A DNA stretch of 64,000 bases. It comes from Bradyrhizobium sp. ARR65 (GTDB taxonomy: Bacteria; Pseudomonadota; Alphaproteobacteria; Rhizobiales; Xanthobacteraceae). The stretch covers positions 62,001 to 126,000 of the forward strand of contig NZ_AWZU01000007.1 in NCBI RefSeq assembly GCF_000472385.1, read 5' to 3'. The notes beneath the pieces were generated by a model. It was given only the letters and a program-made list of their open reading frames with translations. It had not been told where the DNA came from and made no database searches. Below are positions 31,962-41,629 of the stretch, in pieces (positions within the stretch are counted from its first letter, which is position 1; every line of letters begins with the position of its first letter). Position numbers and translations under genes: made by a program.

Positions 31962-34900
31962 CCGCCTCGTTGAATGGTTCCGACATGCGTTCGCAGCGGC
32001 AGGGGTCATTATCCGTGGTCCGCGCGGCAAACGATGGCTCGGGCGGCTTTGAGACCTTCATCAAGATCACGGCGGATGGCTCGGTTACCGCCTATAATGG
32101 TCATGTCGATCTCGGGACCGGGATTCGCACCGCGCTGGGACAGATCGTCGCCGAGGAACTCGACGTGTCCTTTGCGCGCGTGGTTATCGTGCTCGGCGAT
32201 ACCTCGCTCGTGCCAAACCAGGGCGCAACGATCGCCAGCGAGACCATCCAGATCACGGCGGTCCCCTTGCGCAAAGCCGCAGCGCGGGCCAGGCAATTTC
32301 TCATCTCGCGCGCGGCGGAGCGGCTGGAGGTGCCGAGCGCCGATCTCACGATCGAGGACGGCCTGATCCGCGGCAAGGACAACCGCAGTGTCAGCTATGG
32401 CGAACTGATCGGCGACGAGACCATCCGGCTCGACCTCGCCGAAGATGTCCCGCTCAAAGCGACAGGCAGCTACACCATCGTCGGGCAATCCGTGCCCCGT
32501 GTCGACCTTCCGGCGAAGGCGACGGGCGAGCTCGTCTATGTCCATGACATCCGCGTGCCCGGCATGCTGCACGGCCGTGTGGTGCGCCCGCCTTATGCCG
32601 GCGTTGATGCAGGGCCTTTCGTTGGCAATAGCCTCATCGCTGTCGATGAAGATTCAGTGGGTGATATTCCTGGCCTGGTCGCGGTGGTAACGATCGGCGA
32701 TTTCGTTGGCGTGATAGCCGAGCGCGAGGAGAACGCGGTCAAAGCAGCGGCGCGGCTAAGCGTGAGCTGGAAGGCTGTTCCCACCCTGCCCGAGCTGGAC
32801 GACCTGGACGCTGCACTTCGCGCCAACCCGTCGACACCGCGCACGCTGATCGAGAAGGGCAATGTCGAAGGTGCGCTGGCGGGCGCCGCCAAGCCGATGC
32901 GGCGCACCTACACCTGGCCCTATCAGATGCATGCGTCGATGGGCCCGTCTTGCGCAGTCGCCGACTATCACGAAGACCGCATCCGGGTGTGGTCGGGCAC
33001 GCAGAACCCGCACATTTTGCGCAGCGACCTTGCGCTGCTGATGGATCGGCCGGAGGGCGACATCGAGGTGATCCGGCTGGAGGCCGCCGGCTGCTACGGC
33101 CGCAACTGCGCCGATGACGTCAGTGCGGATGCACTGCTGTTGTCGCGCGCGGTCGGCCGTCCCGTCCGCGTGCAACTGACCCGGGAGCAGGAGCATACCT
33201 GGGAGCCCAAAGGCACGGCGCAGCTCATTGACGTCAATGGCGGGCTCGACGCCGACGGCACCGTCGCCGGTTACGATTTTGCCACGCGCTACCCATCGAA
33301 TGGCGCGCCGACCCTGGCACTGCTGCTAACCGGCAAGCTTGCGCCGATCCCCGCCGTCTACGAAATGGGCGACCGCACCGCGATCCCGCCCTACGACTAC
33401 GACCACATGCGGGTCGTTGCGCATGACATGCCGCCGATCGTGCGCGCTTCCTGGTTTCGCGGGGTCTCGGCGCTGCCGAACACCTTTGCGCATGAATCCT
33501 ATATCGACGAGCTGGCGACGGAAGCAGGTGTCGACCCGATCGAATATCGCTTGCGTTACCTCAAGGACAAGCGCGCCATCGATCTCGTCAATGCGGTGGC
33601 GGAACGCGCCGGCTGGACACCACGCCCGGTCCGAGAAGAAAAAGAAGGTGACGTCGTGCACGGGCGCGGCTTTGCCTACGCGCTCTATGTGCACAGCAAA
33701 TTTCCCGGCTACGGCGCGGCGTGGTCGGCCTGGGTTGCCGATGTCGCAGTGGACAAGACCACCGGCGAGGTCAGCGTCACCCGCGTGGTGGCGGGCCAGG
33801 ATTCCGGATTGATGATCAATCCTGACGGCGTGCGCCATCAGATCCAGGGCAATGTCATCCAATCGACCAGCCGCGCGCTGATGGAGGAGGTATCGTTCGA
33901 GCGCGGCACGGTGGCGACGCGGGAATGGGGCGCCTATCCGATCATCAAGTTTCCCGACCTTCCGAAGATCGATGTCTTGATGCTGCCGCGCCAGGATCAG
34001 CCGCCGCTTGGGGTTGGCGAATCCGCCTCGGTGCCAAGCGCAGCCGCCATCGCGAACGCGATTTTCGATGCGACCGGCGTGCGCTTTCGCGAGCCGCCTT
34101 TTACGCCGGAGCGCATCCTGAAGGGCTTGCGCGGCGACGTGCCCACGAAGCCGGAGACGCTGCCACCGCCGACGATGTCGCGGTCGTCGAAGATCTGGCG
34201 AAGCCCGTTTTCGAGAAGGAGCGGCGTCTTCGCAAGGATCGCCGCTCTCTGCACGGCCGTCATCGGCCTTGGCGCGGCGGTGTTGCCGGGACGCGCCATC
34301 GCGCCGATCGCGCGGCCGGATCCGTCCGTCTATTCGGCAGCGACGATCGCTCGTGGCGAGCAGCTAGCGGCACTCGGCAATTGCGCGGTCTGTCATACTG
34401 CAATGGATGGCGCTGTGAACGCAGGCGGGCGACCGATCGAGACGCCGTTCGGAACGATCTACAGCACCAACATCACCCCAGATGTCGAGACCGGCATCGG
34501 CGGCTGGTCCTATCCCGCCTTCGAGCGCGCCATGCGCGAAGGCATCCATCGCGATGGGAGGCATCTCTATCCGGCCTTTCCTTTCACACATTTTGCCAAA
34601 GCGAGCGAAGCCGATCTGCAGGCGCTCTATGCCTATCTGATGGCGCAGGCGCCTGTGCGCGCGTCAACTCCGCATAACAAGCTCGCGTTTCCCTTCAACC
34701 TGCGCCCGTTGCTCGCAGGATGGAATGCGCTTTTCCATCAGGCTGGTGTGTTCAAGCCCAACCCGAGCAAATCGGAGCTGTGGAATCGCGGCGCCTATCT
34801 CGTCGAAAGTCTCGGCCATTGCAGCGCCTGCCATTCGCCGCGCAACGCGCTCGGCGCCGAGAGAGCCGATGGCTATCTCGCCGGCGGGCTTGCCGACCGC

Positions 34901-35503
34901 TGGGAGGCACCGCCGCTGACCTCGCTCTCGCACGCTCCGATTCCATGGAGCGAGGACGAGTTTTATTCCTATCTGCGGACCGGCGAATCCCGCTTTCACG
35001 GCGTTGCCGCCGGGCCCATGGCGCCGATCGTGAAGGATCTTGCTGCCCTGCCCGATCACGACATTCGCGCGATAGCGGCTTATCTCGCGTCCTTCAATGA
35101 ACCGGCTCTCGAGCCGGATGCACAGCAAGCGCTCGCCGCAAAGCTTGAAAGCGAAACGCGAGTTGTGCTCGCTTCTTCGACTGGCGCACGCCTTTACCAA
35201 GGCGCCTGCGCGGTTTGCCATGAGCTCGGAGGGCTGCCATTATTCGGCAGCCGGCCGTCGCTGGCGTTGAACAGCAATCTGCACAGCGCGATTCCGGACA
35301 ATCTGATCCAGGTGATCCTGCACGGCATTACCCAGCCGGCATCCAGCGATCTCGGCTACATGCCGGCCTTCCAGGACGCCATGAGCGACGATCAGATCGC
35401 CGAACTCGTCGCCTATCTGCGGCGGCAATTCGCCCCCGACAAGCCGCAGTGGCGCGATGTGCGCGACGCCGTCAGCCGGCTCCGGGCGTCAGCGCTGCAT
35501 TGA
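31958..35503 (+). CDS. nicB: Nicotinate hydroxylase large subunit, molybdopterin-cytochrome c fusion (NicB)
   Basis: 1181 residues if the TTG at 31958 (overlapping the nicA stop) is used; ATG 31985 is the alternative. Residues about 1-745 form a molybdopterin domain of the isoquinoline 1-oxidoreductase/NicB type (FNGHVDLGTGIRT-like YNGHVDLGTGIRTALGQ, MEAAGCYGRNCADDV-like LEAAGCYGRNCADDV, GVGESASVPSAAAIANA). A single membrane helix (about 755-780) is followed by three cytochrome c domains with CAVCH (about 809), CSACH (about 955) and CAVCH (about 1084). The size and domain order equal P. putida NicB (about 1187). Electrons from ring hydroxylation go through the hemes to the respiratory chain, so this step is aerobic or respiratory. 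Confidence 0.9.
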   Translation: MTASLNGSDMRSQRQGSLSVVRAANDGSGGFETFIKITADGSVTAYNGHVDLGTGIRTALGQIVAEELDVSFARVVIVLGDTSLVPNQGATIASETIQITAVPLRKAAARARQFLISRAAERLEVPSADLTIEDGLIRGKDNRSVSYGELIGDETIRLDLAEDVPLKATGSYTIVGQSVPRVDLPAKATGELVYVHDIRVPGMLHGRVVRPPYAGVDAGPFVGNSLIAVDEDSVGDIPGLVAVVTIGDFVGVIAEREENAVKAAARLSVSWKAVPTLPELDDLDAALRANPSTPRTLIEKGNVEGALAGAAKPMRRTYTWPYQMHASMGPSCAVADYHEDRIRVWSGTQNPHILRSDLALLMDRPEGDIEVIRLEAAGCYGRNCADDVSADALLLSRAVGRPVRVQLTREQEHTWEPKGTAQLIDVNGGLDADGTVAGYDFATRYPSNGAPTLALLLTGKLAPIPAVYEMGDRTAIPPYDYDHMRVVAHDMPPIVRASWFRGVSALPNTFAHESYIDELATEAGVDPIEYRLRYLKDKRAIDLVNAVAERAGWTPRPVREEKEGDVVHGRGFAYALYVHSKFPGYGAAWSAWVADVAVDKTTGEVSVTRVVAGQDSGLMINPDGVRHQIQGNVIQSTSRALMEEVSFERGTVATREWGAYPIIKFPDLPKIDVLMLPRQDQPPLGVGESASVPSAAAIANAIFDATGVRFREPPFTPERILKGLRGDVPTKPETLPPPTMSRSSKIWRSPFSRRSGVFARIAALCTAVIGLGAAVLPGRAIAPIARPDPSVYSAATIARGEQLAALGNCAVCHTAMDGAVNAGGRPIETPFGTIYSTNITPDVETGIGGWSYPAFERAMREGIHRDGRHLYPAFPFTHFAKASEADLQALYAYLMAQAPVRASTPHNKLAFPFNLRPLLAGWNALFHQAGVFKPNPSKSELWNRGAYLVESLGHCSACHSPRNALGAERADGYLAGGLADRWEAPPLTSLSHAPIPWSEDEFYSYLRTGESRFHGVAAGPMAPIVKDLAALPDHDIRAIAAYLASFNEPALEPDAQQALAAKLESETRVVLASSTGARLYQGACAVCHELGGLPLFGSRPSLALNSNLHSAIPDNLIQVILHGITQPASSDLGYMPAFQDAMSDDQIAELVAYLRRQFAPDKPQWRDVRDAVSRLRASALH

Positions 35504-35681
35504 ACATCTCTGCCTAAAGAGGCGGCACCGCGCCCAGTAAACTCTCATAGTGAGGAGGCGCGAGTGCGCCGTCTCCGGACGATGCTGCGCATGGGGGATA
35601 GAGCCGTTTGTGACGCAGCAGGACGATGCGGCCGGCACTTCAAGATGTTGACGAATAAGTGAGTCTGACCGCGTCGGTCTG

Positions 35682-35702
35682 GCATACAAGTTGCGTGTAT
35701 GC
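35682..35702. promoter_or_regulatory. Inverted repeat overlapping the ABC ATPase start
   Basis: GCATAC-N9-GTATGC covers the first possible ATG (35699). The ATAC...GTAT form is like GntR/FadR-family sites. Its position argues that translation may really start at ATG 35708. The rest of the 195-base gap after nicB holds one small hairpin (GGCGC-GAGT-GCGCC near 35553) and nothing else I can identify. Confidence 0.3.
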
Positions 35703-36490
35703 AGGCCATGATACCTGCCCCGATCCAGCTCAGTGTTCGCAACGTCCGCAAATCCTTCCACGGCAAAGCCGGCGAAGTGCGCGTGCTCGATGATCTCTCT
35801 TTCGATATCAACGCGCGCGATTTCGTCAGCATTATCGGACCAAGCGGCTGCGGCAAGACGACCATCTTCAACATCATCGCCGGCCTGATCGAGCCTGATG
35901 CCGGCTCCATGCACTATCTCGGCCAGGAGATCGAAAGCCTGCGCGGCCGCGTCGGCTACATGATGCAGAAGGACCTGCTGTTTCCCTGGCGAACGGTGCT
36001 CGGCAATGTGCTGCTGGGGCTCGAGACGCGCGGCGTCGACCGCATCGAGGCCGAAGGCAAGGCGCGTGAATATCTGAAAGCGTTCGGGCTCGGCGGTTTC
36101 GAGAACGCTTATCCAAAGATGCTGTCCGGCGGCATGCGGCAGCGCGTGGCGCTGATCCGCACGCTGATCATGGACCCGGATATCCTGCTGTTGGACGAGC
36201 CGTTCTCGGCGCTTGACTACCAGACCCGGCTTTATCTCGAAGGCGTGCTGAAGGAAGCGGTGGAGACCTATCACAAGACTGTCATCCTGGTGACCCACGA
36301 CATCGATGAAGCGGTCGCGTTGTCCAAGCGCGTCGTGGTGCTGAGCGGCCGCCCGGCGCGTGCGAAGATCGTGCACGACATCGATATTGCTGCCGCCTCT
36401 CCAATTGCGGCCCGCAGCGACAGCCGGTTCTCCGGCTATTTCCACGCGCTCTGCGCCGAGCTCGACATTCAAACCGAGAAAACGACGTGA
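35699..36490 (+). CDS. NitT/TauT-type ABC transporter ATPase
   Basis: 263 residues (ATG 35708 is an alternative start). Walker A GPSGCGKTT, Q-loop MMQKDLLFPWRT, signature LSGGMRQR, Walker B ILLLDEPFSALD, H-loop VTHDIDEA. The Q-loop text LLFPW is typical of the nitrate/taurine/pyrimidine-precursor class. Forms an operon with the permease (overlap of four bases) and binding protein, followed by pncB. Between nicAB and pncB its cargo is probably nicotinate or another pyridine; this is inferred from position. Confidence 0.85.
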   Translation: MQAMIPAPIQLSVRNVRKSFHGKAGEVRVLDDLSFDINARDFVSIIGPSGCGKTTIFNIIAGLIEPDAGSMHYLGQEIESLRGRVGYMMQKDLLFPWRTVLGNVLLGLETRGVDRIEAEGKAREYLKAFGLGGFENAYPKMLSGGMRQRVALIRTLIMDPDILLLDEPFSALDYQTRLYLEGVLKEAVETYHKTVILVTHDIDEAVALSKRVVVLSGRPARAKIVHDIDIAAASPIAARSDSRFSGYFHALCAELDIQTEKTT

Positions 36491-37338
36491 CCCTTAGCCT
36501 GCCCGGCGCGGACCGGCTTCCGAAGCGCAAAGCACGCGCGCCCAAACGCCCCGCCCTCGACACTGCTGCAGGCCGCTCCTTGCTGCAGGCGCTTGCCGTG
36601 ATTGCCTTCTTCGCACTGTGGGAAACCGGCGTGCGCGCAGGCTGGATCTCGGCATTCCTGGTCGGCTCGCCACTCGGCATTTTCGCGGTCGCGTGGAAAA
36701 TGATCACAGGCGGCGAGTTGCTGGCGGATACCTGGTTCACGCTATTCGAGGCCATTCTCGGCTTTGTCATCGGCACCATCATCGGATCGTTGTTGGGCCT
36801 CGCGCTCTGGTATTCGGTTTTCGTGGCGCGGCTGGTCGAACCTTTCATTGTCGCCATCAACAGCGTGCCGAAAATCGCGCTGGCGCCAATCGTCGTGCTG
36901 TGGTTCGGCACGGGCCTGATCTCGAAGGTGGCGCTCTCGGTGTCGCTGACCGCAATCGTGGCGCTGATCGCGGCCTATCAGGCGGCCAAGGATGCCGATG
37001 TCGACCTGCAATCGCTGTTGATCTCGATGGGCGCCAGCAAGCACCAGGTGTTCTTCAAGGCCGTGGTGCCATCGACCTTGCCTGCGATCATCGCGACCTT
37101 CCGCATCAATATCGGCTTCGGGTTGGTCGGCGCCGTCGTGGGGGAGTTCATCTCCTCGCAACGCGGGCTCGGTCACCTGATCTACACCGCGTCCAGCCTC
37201 TACGACCTCGACACCGTTTGGGCCGGCCTGTTCACGCTGATGATCATGGGATTTGCGCTCTATTACGTGATCGACCTGATCGAGCGGACGAGCCTGCCCT
37301 GGAAGCAGGCCAGCACAACCCATCAGGTCCAGGTTTAA
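36487..37338 (+). CDS. NitT/TauT-type ABC transporter permease
   Basis: 283 residues from a GTG overlapping the ATPase stop (GTGA). Six membrane helices after a basic N-terminus; the EAA loop reads LLISMGASKHQVFFKAVVPSTLPAIIA (about 178-204), the contact with the ATPase. Preceded by the conserved NSVPKIALAPIVVLWFGTG of the SsuC/TauC family. Confidence 0.85.
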   Translation: MTLSLPGADRLPKRKARAPKRPALDTAAGRSLLQALAVIAFFALWETGVRAGWISAFLVGSPLGIFAVAWKMITGGELLADTWFTLFEAILGFVIGTIIGSLLGLALWYSVFVARLVEPFIVAINSVPKIALAPIVVLWFGTGLISKVALSVSLTAIVALIAAYQAAKDADVDLQSLLISMGASKHQVFFKAVVPSTLPAIIATFRINIGFGLVGAVVGEFISSQRGLGHLIYTASSLYDLDTVWAGLFTLMIMGFALYYVIDLIERTSLPWKQASTTHQVQV

Positions 37339-37360
37339 TCGCAGACACGGAGAATGTAAG

Positions 37361-38329
37361 ATGTCGTTGTTGAAGCGGATTGCCGGTGTCACGGCACTTG
37401 TCTCGGTGCTGCTCGCCGCACCCGCACAAGCCGAGAATCAGAAGGTGACGCTGTCGCAAGCGTTCCAATCGATGCTCTATCTGCCGCTCTATGTCGCGAT
37501 CGATGAGGGTTTCTTCGCGCAGCAGGGTCTTGATCTCACCAAGGAGACCGCCGGTGCACCAACGGTCGCGCTGTCGGCGGTGATCTCCGGCAGTGCCCAG
37601 TTCTCGATACACGGCCCCGAATGGACGGCGATCGCGGCGTCAAAAGGAGCGCCCGTCGGCATCGTTGCCAACGTCGTGAACGGCGCCGCCGTGTGGATCG
37701 CAACCGCGCCCGATTTCAAGTTCGACAGCATCAAGGATATTAGGGGCCAGAAGGTCGTCACCGGGCTGATGCCGACCACCAGCACCTCGCTGTTCATGAA
37801 GCTCCTCAAGGAGAATGGCATGGATGCAAAGTCAGATGTCGAGATGATCCAGGTCGCGATCGGCAGCGAGCCGGGCCCATTCCTTGCGAAACAGGCCAAT
37901 GTCGCCGTGATGTATGAGCCGGGTCTCGACCAGGTGGTCGCCAAGGGGATGAAAGTGGTGTTCGGTTTTCCGAAGGCCTATGGCCCGTACGCCTTCTCGG
38001 CCGTCACCGCCCGCAACGATGTGGATCCCGATTTGGCACAGCGTGTCGTGAACGGTATGGAAATGGCGATGCGCTTCATGGCCAAGAACGAAGCGAAAAC
38101 AGTAGAGATCGCCAAGAAGGAATTTCCCACTCTCGACCCGGCCGTGGTGGAGGCGGCGGTCAAGCGCATGCTCGCCGAGGGCGTCTACCCGCCAAGCGTC
38201 GACATTACCCCGGAGGCGCTGAAAGTGGCGATGGATACGCAAATCGCGCTCGGTAACCTCGCGACCCAGCCCGACTACAAGAGCTTTGTGGTCAAGAAAT
38301 ACATCGATCAGGCGCTGACGATGAAATAA
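37361..38329 (+). CDS. NitT/TauT-type periplasmic binding protein
   Basis: 322 residues with GGAGAATG-type ribosome site. Signal peptide MSLLKRIAGVTALVSVLLAAPAQA, then an SsuA/ThiY-like fold: VTLSQAFQSMLYLPLYVAIDEGFFAQQGLDL, GSAQFSIHGPEWTAIAAS, GLMPTTSTSLFMKLLKENGM, and QANVAVMYEPGLDQVV. The last gene of the transporter; pncB starts 147 bases downstream. Ligand unknown, nicotinate-type compound suspected. Confidence 0.85.
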   Translation: MSLLKRIAGVTALVSVLLAAPAQAENQKVTLSQAFQSMLYLPLYVAIDEGFFAQQGLDLTKETAGAPTVALSAVISGSAQFSIHGPEWTAIAASKGAPVGIVANVVNGAAVWIATAPDFKFDSIKDIRGQKVVTGLMPTTSTSLFMKLLKENGMDAKSDVEMIQVAIGSEPGPFLAKQANVAVMYEPGLDQVVAKGMKVVFGFPKAYGPYAFSAVTARNDVDPDLAQRVVNGMEMAMRFMAKNEAKTVEIAKKEFPTLDPAVVEAAVKRMLAEGVYPPSVDITPEALKVAMDTQIALGNLATQPDYKSFVVKKYIDQALTMK

Positions 38330-38476
38330 GCCGTCCCGGGCGCGCCGGCACCCGGCAATCCCTCCGGGATATGTGGACATACCGCAATCCTGGCGGGCGT
38401 GGCCTGCCAAAATCGCAGGCTGCTCGACCGCACCGGGTACTGGTTACCGCTGTCCCGACGCGATAAGTTCGCGCCC

Positions 38477-39784
38477 ATGACAGCGGTAACCGATATTGCG
38501 ACCCGAACCTATAACCATGGCTGGCGGCTCGACCCGATCGTGCGCAGCCTGCTCGACACCGATTTTTACAAGCTGCTGATGCAGCAGATGATCCGGGAAT
38601 TCTACCCGGACACAAGGACGACTTTTTCGGTGATCAACCGCTCGACCCATGTGCGGCTCGCCGATGTGATCGACGAGGGCGAACTGCGCGCCCAACTCGA
38701 TCACGCCCGCACCATCCGCTTTTCCAAGAAGGAGCTGATCTGGCTCGCCGGTAACACGTTCTACGGCAAGACCCAGATGTTCTCGCCGGATTTTATCAAT
38801 TGGCTCTCCACCTTTCAGCTCCCCGAATATGAGTTGCGCAAGGTCGAGGGCCAGTATGAGCTGCATTTCCACGGCAAGTGGTCTTACACGACGATGTGGG
38901 AGATCCCGGCGCTCGCGATCATGAACGAACTCCGCTCGCGCGCGGCAATGAAGGGGCTCGGCCGGTTTGCGCTCGATGTTCTCTATGCCCGCGCCAAGGC
39001 CAAGTTGTGGGCCAAGGTCGAGCGGCTGAAAAGGCTGGAGGGCTTGCGCCTGTCCGATTTCGGCACGCGGCGTCGTCATGGCTTTCTCTGGCAGCGCTGG
39101 TGTGTCGAGGCCGTCAAGGAAGGACTTGGGCCCTCCTTCACCGGCACATCGAACGTGCTGCTCGCGATGGACAACGATCTCGAGGCGATCGGCACTAATG
39201 CGCATGAGTTGCCGATGGTGGCAGCCGCGCTCGCCAATGACGACAACGAGCTGCGCTGGGCGCCCTATCGCATCCTCGATCAATGGCGCCACACCTATGG
39301 CGGCAATCTCCTGGTCGCGCTGCCCGATGCGTTCGGCACCAGGGCCTTCCTGCGCGATGCACCGGAATGGGTGGCGGACTGGACCGGCTTTCGCCCCGAC
39401 AGCGCGCCGCCGATCGAAGCAGGCGAAGACATTATCAAGTGGTGGAAGCAGAAAGGCCGCGACCCGAAGGAAAAGCTGCTGGTCTTCTCCGACGCCATGG
39501 ACGTGGAGTCGATCGAAGAGACCTATCACCATTTCGCCGGCCGGGTCAGACTCAGCTTCGGCTGGGGCACCAACCTGACCAATGACTTCGTCGCTTGCGC
39601 GCCGGACCCTTCGGTCAATCTCGATCCGATCTCCATTGTCTGTAAGGTGTCCTCGGTCGACGGCCGGCCGGCCGTCAAGCTGTCGGACAATCCGGAAAAG
39701 GCGACCGGTATTCCTTCTGAGGTCGAACGCTATTTGCGTGTGTTCGGCAGCGCGGGTCGTGTTCGCACGCCCGTGCATGTTTGA
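38477..39784 (+). CDS. pncB: Nicotinate phosphoribosyltransferase
   Basis: 435 residues from ATG 38477; a longer frame from 38399 is poorly supported. Family motifs: [13 protein letters not shown] (substrate pocket Tyr), [36 protein letters not shown], and GTSNVLLAM, with [11 protein letters not shown] near the phosphate-binding end. It joins nicotinate with PRPP for NAD synthesis. Its position after a nicotinate-degrading locus and an ABC importer suggests that the same imported nicotinate feeds both NAD salvage and ring degradation. The catalytic phospho-His region is HELPM. Confidence 0.9.
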   Translation: MTAVTDIATRTYNHGWRLDPIVRSLLDTDFYKLLMQQMIREFYPDTRTTFSVINRSTHVRLADVIDEGELRAQLDHARTIRFSKKELIWLAGNTFYGKTQMFSPDFINWLSTFQLPEYELRKVEGQYELHFHGKWSYTTMWEIPALAIMNELRSRAAMKGLGRFALDVLYARAKAKLWAKVERLKRLEGLRLSDFGTRRRHGFLWQRWCVEAVKEGLGPSFTGTSNVLLAMDNDLEAIGTNAHELPMVAAALANDDNELRWAPYRILDQWRHTYGGNLLVALPDAFGTRAFLRDAPEWVADWTGFRPDSAPPIEAGEDIIKWWKQKGRDPKEKLLVFSDAMDVESIEETYHHFAGRVRLSFGWGTNLTNDFVACAPDPSVNLDPISIVCKVSSVDGRPAVKLSDNPEKATGIPSEVERYLRVFGSAGRVRTPVHV

Positions 39785-39862
39785 TCGCGGGCGCTACGCG
39801 CTTAAACACTCTGAGAAGGAGTGTCGCGACCGTAGGCGGCGCGATCGACATCCCGCATCCAA

Positions 39863-40402
39863 TCAGGCGAGCTTGGGATAGGCCGCCTTGTCGAAGAAGC
39901 TCGAGCCCGCAACATATTTGCGACCCGGAGACATATCCGGTCTCTCCTCGCCCTCGCCGCCGGACTCGAATGTTAGCTCGAGCTGCACGCCACTCGGATC
40001 ATAGACGAACAACTGCCACAGCGAGGTGCCGGGCACGATGAACTCGCGCCAGTCCAGCCCCGCGGCCTTGAAGCGTGAAATGTAGGAGCGATAGCCGGAG
40101 CAGGACAGCGAGATATGGTCGATCGCGGCGGTGCCCGCCTGCGCCTTGCCTTCGGGCCCGAGTGCCGGTCCGCCGGCATAGATGTGGATGATGGCAAGCC
40201 CACCCGGCTGGGTGCAGCCGAGCCAGGCACCGGGATAGCCGAAATCAGGCCGCGGAAATTCGCGCAAGCCGATGATCTCGGTCCAGAATCTTCGCGTCGC
40301 CGCCAAATCATCGGTCTTGATCGCAATGTGAAACAGCCCATGCACGGTGGCAAGCGGCAGTGCGATCTCGGTGGCTCTCATTCCCTCAGCGGCTGCGGTC
40401 AT
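39863..40402 (-). CDS. VOC (glyoxalase/dioxygenase-fold) family protein
   Basis: 179 residues. One VOC module: VHGLFHIAIKTDDLAATRRFWTEIIGL at the start (metal-ligand His), AIDHISLSCSGY (second His) and QLELTF (Glu). Its ATG overlaps the monooxygenase stop (40399-40402), so it is the last gene of the six-gene molybdenum hydroxylase operon. A metal-dependent isomerase, lyase or ring-opening dioxygenase role is possible. Confidence 0.75.
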   Translation of the reverse strand: MTAAAEGMRATEIALPLATVHGLFHIAIKTDDLAATRRFWTEIIGLREFPRPDFGYPGAWLGCTQPGGLAIIHIYAGGPALGPEGKAQAGTAAIDHISLSCSGYRSYISRFKAAGLDWREFIVPGTSLWQLFVYDPSGVQLELTFESGGEGEERPDMSPGRKYVAGSSFFDKAAYPKLA

Positions 40403-41619
40403 TGCCTCATCTCCTCTTCCGTCCTCTCCAACAGCGGCCCCACGTTCCGATAGAGCGCGGCCAGGCGATTGCGGAACGGCGCTCCGGTCTTTTGCCTGGT
40501 TCCCTTCACCGGATCGGCGCCGGCCAACATGGTATCGGTTGCCTCAAGCGAGAACTCCATGACGAAGCGCAAGCGCTCCTTCCGCAGCGCCTCGATGTCC
40601 TTCAACCAATCTGCGACATTGCGCTGCCCATCGCCGTGGCGGCGCGCGATCAACGCCGCCGCATTGGCCGCGTCTTCAATGGCCTGAGTTGCGCCCTGGC
40701 CGAGCGTCGGCACCATGCCGTGGGCGGCGTCGCCAAGATAAAGCACGTTGCTGTCAGCAGCGCGGTAGAGAATATCGTGCTCCTGCATCCTCGCCCAATG
40801 GGTGTCGTGCACATTGGCGCAGACCGTGTCGATCATCCAGCGCGCCTGCGCGCTAGGCGCGCCATGAGGCGGCGTGTAGGCGGCGCGCAGCGCCTCAGCG
40901 GTTTTCAGATGCTGCGGGATATCCGCCTGCGGCGGAATGGGAAAAGCGCAGGCGATATAGATATGGTTGGGCGGCACGCGGAACGACAGCAGGCGATTGG
41001 GTCCATTGAACCACTGTTCGTAATCGTCGATCAGACCGTTCGACATGTCCGGCACCAGCACGCGGGAGATCGCGACGCCGACTTGGCGTACCGCGACTTC
41101 ACCGGACATGGTGCGCCGGACGCTCGAATAGCGCCCGTCACCCGCGATGAGGAGATCGACGCCGTCGAGCCGAAATTGTTTGCCGCCTTGCATCCACGCC
41201 ACGCGCGTCTTTCGCGGATCCGCGGCGTCACGCGATATCGTGGTGATCTCGCAGCCATAGGATACGCTTGCGCCAGCCGCCTCGCGCAGCACGCGGTAAA
41301 GCTCCGACCACCTGATGCGCCAACCCGGCCCTTCCGCCACTTCGTATAACGGCAAATCGAACAGCACGGTGCCGTCGGTCAGCGAAATGCGCCAATTGCG
41401 CCAGGGAAAACTGGCCTTGGTGATGCGCTCGGTCAGTTCGGGATCAACTGCCCGCAAGGCCTTCACCGCGTTCGGACCGATATTGAGGCCGGTGCCGGCC
41501 TGGGAGTGGTCGTCCGCGCTAACGCGTTCGAGGCAGGTCACCTCGGCACCATCCAGGAGCGACAGCCTGCGTGCCATCACGCATCCCGCAACACCTGCCC
41601 CGATAATGACAACCCGCAT
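40399..41619 (-). CDS. FAD-dependent aromatic/heterocyclic monooxygenase
   Basis: 406 residues from ATG 41619 (GAGGTG seven bases upstream). FAD-binding GAGVAGCVMARRL (GxGxxG, about 7-12), the DG motif in DLLIAGDGRYSSVRR (about 160) and GDAAHGMVPTLGQGATQAIEDA (about 295) place it in the p-hydroxybenzoate hydroxylase group. It would hydroxylate an activated ring using NAD(P)H and O2. Nine bases after the cyclic-amide hydrolase gene. Similar in type, but not closely by eye, to NicC-like 6-hydroxynicotinate monooxygenase. Confidence 0.82.
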   Translation of the reverse strand: MRVVIIGAGVAGCVMARRLSLLDGAEVTCLERVSADDHSQAGTGLNIGPNAVKALRAVDPELTERITKASFPWRNWRISLTDGTVLFDLPLYEVAEGPGWRIRWSELYRVLREAAGASVSYGCEITTISRDAADPRKTRVAWMQGGKQFRLDGVDLLIAGDGRYSSVRRTMSGEVAVRQVGVAISRVLVPDMSNGLIDDYEQWFNGPNRLLSFRVPPNHIYIACAFPIPPQADIPQHLKTAEALRAAYTPPHGAPSAQARWMIDTVCANVHDTHWARMQEHDILYRAADSNVLYLGDAAHGMVPTLGQGATQAIEDAANAAALIARRHGDGQRNVADWLKDIEALRKERLRFVMEFSLEATDTMLAGADPVKGTRQKTGAPFRNRLAALYRNVGPLLERTEEEMRQ

Positions 41620-41629
41620 CAGGAGCACC

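Noticed and set aside
38330..38476. Riboswitch or NAD-related leader before pncB
   Set aside because: Short GC-rich repeats are present but no conserved NAD-riboswitch or other known fold could be recognised.
38444..39778. 444-codon open frame on the minus strand
   Set aside because: Antisense to pncB, whose motifs are clear.
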